From positions 32,786 to 96,785 of the forward strand of contig NZ_CAJTSC010000005.1 of the NCBI RefSeq assembly GCF_910578895.1: a stretch of DNA of 64,000 bases. The letters are read 5' to 3'. The position numbers and the translations under genes are program-made. This DNA comes from an uncultured Bacteroides sp. GTDB lineage: Bacteria > Bacteroidota > Bacteroidia > Bacteroidales > Bacteroidaceae. Position 1 is the first letter of the stretch. Every line of letters begins with the position of its first letter. Shown here one piece after another: positions 43,229-50,515 of the stretch. The notes beneath the pieces were generated by a model, which did no database searches, was not told where the DNA came from, and was given only the letters and a program-made list of their open reading frames with translations.

Positions 43229-43303
43229 GTCATTCAGAACAAAGCGAAGAATCTGCTCTCTTTACATTTCAGAAGAAAGAATCTTCGCTTTGTTCTGAAT
43301 GAC
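43229..43303. repeat. 22-bp perfect inverted repeat (CTGAATGAC-type dispersed word)
   Basis: Arms at 43229-43250 and 43282-43303 are exact reverse complements; the loop is 31 bases. A related single arm, CTTCACTTCGCCCTGAATGACA, occurs at about 57096-57117. Confidence 0.85.
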
Positions 43304-43508
43304 AGGGGATGGGAGGGGCTTGCCGGTGTCTATATATTCGGGGAAGCTATCTTAATATCCAGGAAGATAATAGGTGGATAACAAATGAACATCGGATTTA
43401 TAATAAATGAATAGCGGATTTATAATAGATAACAGATAATCAGCAAACGAATGGGATAAGATGGCAAATAATCTGCAGGGTGTTTGAACAGTCGACGGTT
43501 ACAGGCAT

Positions 43509-43546
43509 AAAAAAAAGTCTGTCCGTACTTTCGTACGTCAGACTTT
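43509..43546 (-). terminator. Terminator of the small lipoprotein gene
   Basis: Stem AAGTCTG..CGTAC with GTACG..CAGACTT around a TTTC loop; on the minus strand it ends in a run of eight T, 27 bases after the stop. Confidence 0.85.
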
Positions 43547-43572
43547 CAATTCTCTCTAATTGTTGTTCTGAA

Positions 43573-43764
43573 TTATTCAGCTACAACTGCTGCGCTATCT
43601 ACTTTAGCAGTATCAGCTACTTCAGCTACAGTTTCAACTGCTACTTCTTCAGCTACAGTTACTGTGTCAACCACTGCAGCTTGGTCAGCGTTAGCTGCTT
43701 TGTTACCACAAGATGCGAAAGATACTGCTACGATAGCTACTGCCATCAAAACTAATTTTTTCAT
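43573..43764 (-). CDS. Small Ala/Val-rich lipoprotein, 63 residues
   Basis: Predicted type II signal MKKLVLMAVAIVAVSFASC with Cys19, then a short acidic low-complexity tail made mostly of Ala, Val, Glu, Asp and Thr (VDTVTVAEEVAVETVAEVAD). No fold or family recognised. It has its own terminator on the minus strand and codon use biased toward a few preferred codons (GCT, GTA, GAA), which suggests strong expression. A Met at 43791 in frame is less likely than 43764. Possibly an abundant envelope spacer protein (inference). Confidence 0.8.
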   Translation of the reverse strand: MKKLVLMAVAIVAVSFASCGNKAANADQAAVVDTVTVAEEVAVETVAEVADTAKVDSAAVVAE

Positions 43765-43921
43765 TTTCTTTACTTTTAAAACGTAATACAATCAATTGCT
43801 TTATTAAAACGGTGCAAAGGTATGTACTTTTTGGATACGTTGTTCTCCAAAACCCAACTTTTTTTATACTTTTTTTTGAGGATAGCCTGTTTTTCCTGCT
43901 TTAAGCATGTTATAGAACATG

Positions 43922-45595
43922 TTAATCCTCTGCAATACTGTTGTATAAATACCTTTTGATGCTTCTTTTGGGTGTTTTCTCAAATTCTGTAGGATAAAGT
44001 TGTATTTGACTTACCTTTTCGTAAGCGGCAACACTGTTATTCAGGTTTTTGAGATTTTCGTCCATGATAGTCTTGAGATTTTCCGGATTGTTCAGTCCTA
44101 AGGAATCCAATGCTTCGTAGTCGGCATAAACCAAAGCTATCAGTCTCTTATTGCGTTCAATCACAAGGCTTTCCAGTACAAACGGCATGTTGTTGAGACG
44201 TGCTTCTATCTCTTCGGGGAAAATGTTCTGTCCGCTGGAACTGAGAATCATGGTCTTGCTGCGTCCTCGGATATAGAGATTGTTGTTCTCGTCCAAAGTA
44301 CCCAGGTCGCCGGTGCGCAGCCAACCGTCTTCGGTAAAGACCTCTTTGGTAGCTTCCGGATTTTTATAATAGCCTACCATTACATTTTCACCACGCACCT
44401 GTATCTCGCCGAGTCGGTCGTCCGGATTTTCTTTGCAGATGCGCGCTTCCATAATATCCAACACGCGTCCCGAAGAGGAGGTTACGAACTCGTTCCACGG
44501 GGCGTAGCTGATAAGCGGGGCACACTCCGTCATGCCGTAACCGATGGTGAACGGAAATTTGATGCGATGGAAGAACTCTTCCACCTCCGGATTCATGGCA
44601 GCACCGCCGATGATAATCTCTTTGAATCTGCCCCCCAGCGCGTCTACCAGCTTTTTGCGGATTTGCCCATATATCTGTCCGTCCAGCAGAGGTATGCTGA
44701 GCGCCCATTTCATGGACTTTTTGTTGATAATGGGCTGGATGACATTCTTGTATATTTTCTCGATGACAAGCGGAACGGTTATTATCAGATTCGGCTTTAC
44801 CTCTTCAAACGCCTTCATCAGGATTTTCGGGGAAGGAATTTTACCCAATAGCGTGACGTGAGTGCCTACCGCCGTAGCAGTCAGAAAGTCGAAAGCGCAA
44901 CCGTAGGCATGTGCCAACGGCAGGAAAGAGAGCACCCTGTCACCCTTCTTCAACAATCCCGTGCGGATGCCGAAAGTGACGTTGCCTGCCAGGTTGTTTC
45001 CTGTCAGCATGACACCCTTGCTGAAGCCCGTTGTGCCTGAAGTATAGTTCAGCAACATTACTTTATCGTTGGAGAGGTCTGTGTAGGTCACGTCCTGCCG
45101 GGTGAAGCCGTTCGGATACACCTCTTCCATCTTCCGGTCCTGCTGTTTGAGGAAGCGTTGGATGGTCTCTCCGTCGCGCTGGTACAGGCAGCGGAAGTCG
45201 TTGAGCGAGAACACGCCGCGCAGGCCGGTAAGCCGTTCTTCCTCCAGTTGTTCCCAAATGGCATCGCTGGTGAATAGAAATACCGATTCGGAATGGTTGA
45301 CGATGTGATGCACATCGTTGGGATGGAAGTCCTGCAAGATAGGGACCACGATGCCGCCGTAGGTGATGACAGCCATGTAGGCGATGCACCAGCGGGCATT
45401 GTTCTTGCCGATGACCGCTATCTTGTCGCCACGGCGCAAGCTGCAATGCTTGAAGAGCAAGTGCAGTCTGGCAATTTCTTTCGCCACCTCTCCATAAGTG
45501 TGGCTTTCGCTTTCTCCATAATCGGTATAGCAGGGGAGGTCCCAATTCTCGCGGAAACTATGCTCGTATAGCTTGATAAAGTTTTCTTGTATCAT
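43922..45595 (-). CDS. AMP-dependent long-chain acyl-CoA synthetase-like protein
   Basis: Activates a carboxylic acid, most likely a fatty acid, as acyl-adenylate and then acyl-CoA. Of 557 residues: ATP-binding loop LNYTSGTTGFSKGVML near 182, the GYGMTECAPLISY motif near 355, WLRTGDLG near 428 with the ATP-ribose Asp, and the hinge GRSKTMILSSSGQNIFPEEIE near 448. The C-terminal TPKRSIKRYLY holds the catalytic Lys position. It is divergent from mtaB, whose transcript begins about 65 bases away. Chain length preference cannot be read from the sequence. Confidence 0.92.
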   Translation of the reverse strand: MIQENFIKLYEHSFRENWDLPCYTDYGESESHTYGEVAKEIARLHLLFKHCSLRRGDKIAVIGKNNARWCIAYMAVITYGGIVVPILQDFHPNDVHHIVNHSESVFLFTSDAIWEQLEEERLTGLRGVFSLNDFRCLYQRDGETIQRFLKQQDRKMEEVYPNGFTRQDVTYTDLSNDKVMLLNYTSGTTGFSKGVMLTGNNLAGNVTFGIRTGLLKKGDRVLSFLPLAHAYGCAFDFLTATAVGTHVTLLGKIPSPKILMKAFEEVKPNLIITVPLVIEKIYKNVIQPIINKKSMKWALSIPLLDGQIYGQIRKKLVDALGGRFKEIIIGGAAMNPEVEEFFHRIKFPFTIGYGMTECAPLISYAPWNEFVTSSSGRVLDIMEARICKENPDDRLGEIQVRGENVMVGYYKNPEATKEVFTEDGWLRTGDLGTLDENNNLYIRGRSKTMILSSSGQNIFPEEIEARLNNMPFVLESLVIERNKRLIALVYADYEALDSLGLNNPENLKTIMDENLKNLNNSVAAYEKVSQIQLYPTEFEKTPKRSIKRYLYNSIAED

Positions 45596-45648
45596 TGCAC
45601 GTTTTTTGATGAATTGTGCAAAAGTAGGAAAAATATAATAATAATGTG

Positions 45649-45656
45649 TACCTTTG
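45649..45656 (+). promoter_or_regulatory. Putative -7 box of mtaB
   Basis: TACCTTTG, exact consensus; a start near 45663 leaves 45680 as the first usable in-frame ATG. Confidence 0.65.
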
Positions 45657-45679
45657 TCACAGAAATGTCATTTAGGCTC

Positions 45680-47005
45680 ATGATAGATACCAATATATTT
45701 CAAGATAAGACAGCGGTTTACTATACGCTGGGATGTAAGCTGAACTTCTCCGAGACTTCGACCATCGGCAAAGCCCTGCGGGAAGCAGGAGTGCGTACGG
45801 CGCGCAAGGGCGAGAAAGCGGATATATGCGTGGTGAACACCTGCTCCGTTACCGAAGTGGCGGATAAGAAGTGCCGCCAGGCCATTCATCGCCTGGTGAA
45901 GCAGCATCCGGGAGCTTTTGTGGTGGTGACGGGATGTTATGCCCAGCTTAAGCCCGATGCGGTGGCGGGGATAGAAGGTGTGGACGTGGTGCTCGGAGCG
46001 GAGCAGAAGAAAGACCTGCTTCAATACCTGGGCGATTTGCAGAAGCGCGGAAGCGGCGAGGCATATACCTCCGCCTTGAAAGATATCCGTTCGTTCGCCC
46101 CGTCATGTTCGCGTGGCGACCGCACCCGTTTCTTCCTGAAAGTGCAGGACGGCTGCGATTATTACTGTTCGTATTGCACCATTCCTTTTGCCCGCGGTCG
46201 CAGCCGCAACGGAAGCATCGCTTCGCTTGTAGAGCAGGCTCGCCGGGCGGCAGCCGAAGGCGGCAGGGAGATTGTATTGACGGGAGTCAACATCGGTGAT
46301 TTCGGCAAGACCACAGGCGAGACTTTTTTCGACCTGGTAAAGGCTTTGGACGAAGTGGAAGGCATTGAGCGCTACCGCATATCCTCTATCGAGCCCAACC
46401 TGCTGACGGATGAAATCATAGAGTTCGTATCCCGTTCCAAGCGTTTCATGCCGCACTTTCACATCCCGTTGCAATCGGGCAGCGATGAAGTGCTGAAGCT
46501 GATGCGCAGACGGTATGACACCGCCCTGTTCGCTTCCAAAGTGAAGAAGATAAAGGAGGTGATGCCCGATGCTTTTATCGGTGTGGATGTGATTGTAGGC
46601 ACGCGTGGCGAAACAGAGGAATATTTTGAGCAGGCGCACCGGTTTATCCGAAGCCTGGATGTCACACAGCTTCATGTGTTCAGCTACTCCGAACGTCCGG
46701 GCACGCAAGCCTTGAAGATAGAACATGTGGTCTCTCCCGAAGAGAAGCACCGGCGCAGCCAGCTCCTGCTGGAGTTGTCCGACGAAAAAACACGTGCCTT
46801 TTACGCCCGCCATATCGGACAGGTGATGCCCGTTCTGCTGGAACGTTCCAAACCCGGCACGCCGATGCACGGTTTCACTCCGAATTATATCCGGGTGGAA
46901 GTTCCGCACGATGATGCGTTGGACAATCAGGTGGTTTTGGCGCGTATGGGTGGGTTTAACGAAGAAGGCACGGCACTTCTGGGAGTGCTGGGAGCTTCTG
47001 TTTAG
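45680..47005 (+). CDS. mtaB: tRNA t6A37 methylthiotransferase MtaB
   Basis: Radical SAM enzyme adding a methylthio group to t6A at position 37 of tRNAs. The 441-residue product has an N-terminal UPF0004 domain with the first cluster Cys in YTLGCKLNFSE, CVVNTCSVTEVADKKCR and VTGCYAQ, then radical SAM motif C-x3-C-x2-C in CDYYCSYC near 155, and a C-terminal TRAM-like region. TLGCKLN rather than TxGCxxN of MiaB/RimO supports MtaB. Start at 45680 is consistent with the promoter at 45649. Followed after 26 bases by the acyltransferase gene. Confidence 0.93.
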   Translation: MIDTNIFQDKTAVYYTLGCKLNFSETSTIGKALREAGVRTARKGEKADICVVNTCSVTEVADKKCRQAIHRLVKQHPGAFVVVTGCYAQLKPDAVAGIEGVDVVLGAEQKKDLLQYLGDLQKRGSGEAYTSALKDIRSFAPSCSRGDRTRFFLKVQDGCDYYCSYCTIPFARGRSRNGSIASLVEQARRAAAEGGREIVLTGVNIGDFGKTTGETFFDLVKALDEVEGIERYRISSIEPNLLTDEIIEFVSRSKRFMPHFHIPLQSGSDEVLKLMRRRYDTALFASKVKKIKEVMPDAFIGVDVIVGTRGETEEYFEQAHRFIRSLDVTQLHVFSYSERPGTQALKIEHVVSPEEKHRRSQLLLELSDEKTRAFYARHIGQVMPVLLERSKPGTPMHGFTPNYIRVEVPHDDALDNQVVLARMGGFNEEGTALLGVLGASV

Positions 47006-47031
47006 TGATAAGTGATTAATAATAAAACAAG

Positions 47032-47931
47032 GTGAAATCGAGATTAATTTATTGGTTGACCTACGCAGGCATGTGGCTGCTTGCCCTGTTGCCTTTCAGG
47101 GTGCTTTATGTACTTTCCGACGGATTTTGCTTCTTGATGCGCCACGTTGTACGCTACCGGCGCAGGGTGGTGCGTGATAATTTGCGCAACGCCTTTCCCG
47201 AAAAGTCCGAGGTCGAGTTGCGCGGGATAGAGCGCAAGTTCTACCGTTACATCTGCGATTATATGCTGGAAGAGGTGAAGCTGCTGCGCGTCTCCTTCAA
47301 GGAGCTTTGCCGCCGCATGGAGTATGACAACAAGGAGGAGTTTCTTGCCATGATCGAAAAGCACGGCGGCATTGTGCTGCTTATACCGCACTACGCCAAC
47401 TTCGAGTGGATTATAGGCATGGGCGCCATCATGCAGGAAGGGGACATCCCGGTGCAAATTTACAAACCGTTGCATAACAAATACATGGATGCGATGTTCA
47501 AACGCATCCGTGCGCGTTTCGGCGGCTACAATGTGCCGAAACATTCTACGGCGCGCGAAATCATAAAACTGCGCCGTGACAACAAGCGCGTGGTGGTGGG
47601 CATGATAACCGACCAATCGCCCAATCCCAACGAAGCGCACCACTGGACCGTTTTTCTGAACCAGGATACCGGATTTATGGACGGTGCCGAGCGTATAGCC
47701 AAACTTATGGACTTTCCCGTATTCTACTGCGAACTGCAAAAGCTGAGAAGAGGATACTGCCGGGTGCGCTTCGACCTCGTCACCGAAACTCCGAAAGCCA
47801 CTGCCGGCGGAGAGATAACGGAACTCTTTGCCCGCCGGTTGGAACAGACCATCCGCAGGGAGCCGTCATGTTGGTTCTGGTCGCATAAACGTTGGAAGCT
47901 GAAACGCGAGGATGCCATACAACATGGATAA
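47032..47931 (+). CDS. Lysophospholipid / lipid A acyltransferase (LpxL-HtrB family)
   Basis: Membrane-bound acyltransferase of lipid A or phospholipid synthesis. The 299-residue protein starts with GTG, has a hydrophobic N-terminal helix (about 8-30), and shows the H-x4-[D/E] catalytic motif in LLIPHYANFEWI near 120, then DQSPNPNEAHHW near 203 and FLNQDTGFMDGAERIA near 215, all typical of the HtrB/LpxL group. It overlaps the downstream glycosyltransferase gene by 20 bases, pointing to a shared envelope role. Bacteroides lipid A is penta-acylated; which acyl chain this enzyme adds is not visible. Confidence 0.88.
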   Translation: MKSRLIYWLTYAGMWLLALLPFRVLYVLSDGFCFLMRHVVRYRRRVVRDNLRNAFPEKSEVELRGIERKFYRYICDYMLEEVKLLRVSFKELCRRMEYDNKEEFLAMIEKHGGIVLLIPHYANFEWIIGMGAIMQEGDIPVQIYKPLHNKYMDAMFKRIRARFGGYNVPKHSTAREIIKLRRDNKRVVVGMITDQSPNPNEAHHWTVFLNQDTGFMDGAERIAKLMDFPVFYCELQKLRRGYCRVRFDLVTETPKATAGGEITELFARRLEQTIRREPSCWFWSHKRWKLKREDAIQHG

Positions 47932-48940
47932 GACGGCTGTTGTCATATTGAACTGGAACGGTTGCGAGATGCTCCGTTCCTTCCTGCCTTCCGTGGTGCG
48001 CTGTTCGCAAACGGAAGGTGCGCGGGTTTATGTGGCGGACAACGGTTCGACGGATGCTTCCGTCGAGATGCTCCGCCGGGAGTTTCCTTCCGTGCATCTT
48101 ATCCTGTTGGGCGAAAACCACGGTTTTGCCGAAGGGTATAATCTCGCCTTGCGGCAGGTGGATGCCGAATACGTGGTGTTGTTGAATTCCGATGTGGAGG
48201 TGACCGGACATTGGCTGTCACCGCTTATCGGCTATATGGATGCCCATCCCGAAGTGGCGGCGTGCCAGCCTAAAATCCGGAGTTGGCGCCAGAGGGAGAG
48301 GTTCGAATATGCAGGTGCGGCAGGCGGATTCATAGACCGCTACGGCTATCCCTTTTGCCGGGGGCGGATAATGAGCGTGGTGGAGAAAGACAACGGGCAG
48401 TATGATACGGTCGTGCCTCTATTTTGGGCGACGGGTGCCGCCTTGTTCATTCGCCGGAAAGACTATCTGGATGTCGGCGGGCTGGACGGACGGTTCTTTG
48501 CCCACATGGAGGAGATTGACTTGTGCTGGCGGCTTCGTGCCCGTGGGCGGAGGTTGGTTTGTGTGCCTCAGAGCACCGTCTATCACGTGGGTGGCGCCAC
48601 CTTGAAGAAAGAGAATCCCCGTAAGACATTTCTCAATTTCCGCAACAACCTTCTGATGCTCTATAAGAATTTGCCGCAGGAAGAGTTGGCTGCTGTGATG
48701 CGCATGCGTACGGTGCTCGATTATGTGGCGGCTCTGAACTTTCTGTTGCGGGGGCAGTTTGCCAATATGTGGGCGGTAGTCCGTGCGCGCCGTGCATTCC
48801 GGCAACTTCGTCCTTCGTTTGCGGCGGCACGCAAGGAGAACTTGGACAAGACCTCGGTTACGGTTATTCCCGAACGTACAAAAAGCAGCATCCTGGTGCA
48901 GTTCTATTTGCACGGGAAGAAACATTTCTCCCGGTTGTAA
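47912..48940 (+). CDS. Family 2 glycosyltransferase
   Basis: GT-A-fold enzyme of 342 residues transferring a sugar from a nucleotide donor, probably for a surface glycan or lipid-linked glycan. Seen: AVVILNWNGCEML at the N terminus, ADNGSTDASVEML near 45 with the nucleotide-binding Asp, VVLLNSDVEVTG near 90 with the D-x-D-like metal site, and ATGAALFIRRKDYLDVGGLDGRFFAHMEEIDLCWR near 173-207 split across the acceptor site (E-E-I-D-L-C-W-R is diagnostic of rhamnosyl-type GT2). Start at 47912 overlaps the acyltransferase; ATG at 47924 is an alternative. Confidence 0.9.
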   Translation: MPYNMDKTAVVILNWNGCEMLRSFLPSVVRCSQTEGARVYVADNGSTDASVEMLRREFPSVHLILLGENHGFAEGYNLALRQVDAEYVVLLNSDVEVTGHWLSPLIGYMDAHPEVAACQPKIRSWRQRERFEYAGAAGGFIDRYGYPFCRGRIMSVVEKDNGQYDTVVPLFWATGAALFIRRKDYLDVGGLDGRFFAHMEEIDLCWRLRARGRRLVCVPQSTVYHVGGATLKKENPRKTFLNFRNNLLMLYKNLPQEELAAVMRMRTVLDYVAALNFLLRGQFANMWAVVRARRAFRQLRPSFAAARKENLDKTSVTVIPERTKSSILVQFYLHGKKHFSRL

Positions 48941-49011
48941 GAATTGCCGGAGCATCGGCATGCTCTTCCTGCCGGAAAAACGGGCTGTGCATCGGAATGG
49001 CGGCAGTAGCC

Positions 49012-49371
49012 TTATCTGTCGCAATGCACTTCCACGCCTGCCGCATCCAGGTCGGCACCCATCGGCGGATTGCGTTTGGACAACTTCAGATCGATGCTTT
49101 CGATGGCGGGGAAATCGTGGAACAGGCGCCGGATGATGCGTCCGCACACGTGCTCCAGTAATTTGGAAGGGATGGCCATCTCTTCCTTCACTGCTTCATA
49201 TACATCGGCATAGCTCACCGTGTCCGTTACATCGTCCGTTTCGGCGGCACGGGCGATGTCTGTTTTCAGCCGCAGGTCGATGATGAAATCATTGCCTGCT
49301 ATGGTTTCCTGCGTGCCGACACCGTGATAGGCAAAAAAGTGTATCCGGTCTAAAAAGATGTAGCTGGTCAT
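49012..49371 (-). CDS. folB: Dihydroneopterin aldolase
   Basis: Folate-pathway enzyme that cleaves dihydroneopterin to hydroxymethyl-dihydropterin and glycolaldehyde. The 119-residue length matches the octameric FolB family. Seen: IHFFAYHGVGTQE near 10-22 with the catalytic region, FIIDLRLKTD near 28, SYADVYEAVKEEM near 53 and LEHVCGRIIRRL near 72. Convergent with the glycosyltransferase gene, 71 bases apart; promoter at 49397-49404. Confidence 0.95.
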   Translation of the reverse strand: MTSYIFLDRIHFFAYHGVGTQETIAGNDFIIDLRLKTDIARAAETDDVTDTVSYADVYEAVKEEMAIPSKLLEHVCGRIIRRLFHDFPAIESIDLKLSKRNPPMGADLDAAGVEVHCDR

Positions 49372-49396
49372 GTCGGATGGATTTGTTTCTTGCGTG

Positions 49397-49404
49397 CAAA
49401 TATA
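49397..49404 (-). promoter_or_regulatory. Putative -7 box of folB
   Basis: Minus-strand TATATTTG, exact consensus, 26 bases upstream of the start codon. Confidence 0.65.
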
Positions 49405-49647
49405 GGGAAAAATCCATTAGGTATTTTTTACAGTCTGGAATATTCTGTATCTTTGCGCCATGACAACAATGTTTAAATCGGATTTGGTGTGGTAAACAAT
49501 CTGTATCGTTGATGCAGGTTGTCCTTTCGTTTGCTCTCGGATTGTTTCTTTCCGGGGCGTTTTCCTGTGATTATAATTCAAGTTTTATCTGCATACGGTG
49601 CCGGAAGTATTGTACGCTTCCCGTGTATGCGAAATATACTGAGAACA

Positions 49648-50424
49648 ATGAATGACAAAAATAAAACAATTCACGATTTTGAACTTGACCTGATTTGCGA
49701 TTTCTTTTCTACTATGGAACGTCAGGGACCGGGAAGTCCCGAAGTGACGTTGCAGGCATTGGGTTTTATTGATAATCTTACGGACAACTCCCGCATTGCC
49801 GATTTGGGCTGTGGCACAGGCGGGCAGACGATGGTGCTGGCTAAGTATGCGCCGGGAGAGATTACGGGAGTTGATTTGCTTCCTGCTTTTGTTGATATCT
49901 TCAATCGCAATGCGCAACAGGCTTCTCTGCAAGACCGGGTGAAAGCTGTTGTCGGTTCGATGGACAATCTGCCTTTTCAGGCAGGGGAGTTGGACCTGAT
50001 TTGGTCGGAGGGGGCCATCTACAATATCGGTTTTGAACGCGGGCTGAACGAGTGGCGCAGGTATCTGAAGCCGGGAGGGTATATCGCCGTATCCGAGGTG
50101 TCGTGGCTGACGGACGGACATCCTGCGGAGATTGATGATTTCTGGATGGGCGCATATCCCGGCATAGATACAATGCCCAATCAGGTGGCTAAGGTATGGA
50201 AGGCGGGCTATCTGCCTGTAGCTACATTCGTGCTGCCGGAAAATTGCTGGACGGAGCATTACTTCATTCCGAAGCGTGCGGCTCGTGAAGCCTTTCTTTC
50301 CAAGTATGCGGGCAACCGGGTTGCCGAGGAGTTCGCCGCGCTTCAGGCGGACGAGGAAGAACTGTACAGGAAGTATAAACGTTTTTATGGCTATACATTC
50401 TTCATTGCAAGGAAAGTGGAGTAG
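49648..50424 (+). CDS. Class I SAM-dependent methyltransferase
   Basis: Rossmann-fold methyltransferase of 258 residues with unknown acceptor. SAM motif I is ADLGCGTGGQTMVLA near 52, motif II region GVDLLPAFVDIFN near 72, and DLIWSEGAIYNIGFERG near 115 replaces the usual post-II acidic loop; KPGGYIAVSEVSWL near 138 is motif III. The long C-terminal helical part (LQADEEELYRKYKRFYGYTF) resembles small-molecule methyltransferases. The start at 49648 begins the conserved region; an open frame extends upstream to 49519 without support. Confidence 0.85.
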   Translation: MNDKNKTIHDFELDLICDFFSTMERQGPGSPEVTLQALGFIDNLTDNSRIADLGCGTGGQTMVLAKYAPGEITGVDLLPAFVDIFNRNAQQASLQDRVKAVVGSMDNLPFQAGELDLIWSEGAIYNIGFERGLNEWRRYLKPGGYIAVSEVSWLTDGHPAEIDDFWMGAYPGIDTMPNQVAKVWKAGYLPVATFVLPENCWTEHYFIPKRAAREAFLSKYAGNRVAEEFAALQADEEELYRKYKRFYGYTFFIARKVE

Positions 50425-50444
50425 ACAGGTTTGTTTCGCAAGAT

Positions 50445-50496
50445 AAAAAAATCACCTCATAAGATGGATGGTATCCTCTCATGAGGTGATTTTTGT
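50445..50496. terminator. Bidirectional terminator between the methyltransferase and malQ genes
   Basis: AAATCACCTCAT (50449-50460) pairs with ATGAGGTGATTT (50481-50492) around a 20-base loop, with A run before and T run after. Confidence 0.85.
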
Positions 50497-50515
50497 TTGT
50501 CTTGCCGCCGCTCGT

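Larger units (their letters stand above)
43136..43572. other. Intergenic region between rplI and the small lipoprotein gene
   Basis: Contains the rplI terminator, the inverted repeat at 43229-43303, two near copies of CGGATTTATAATA around 43394 and 43420, and the terminator at 43509-43546. No gene seen. Confidence 0.7.
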
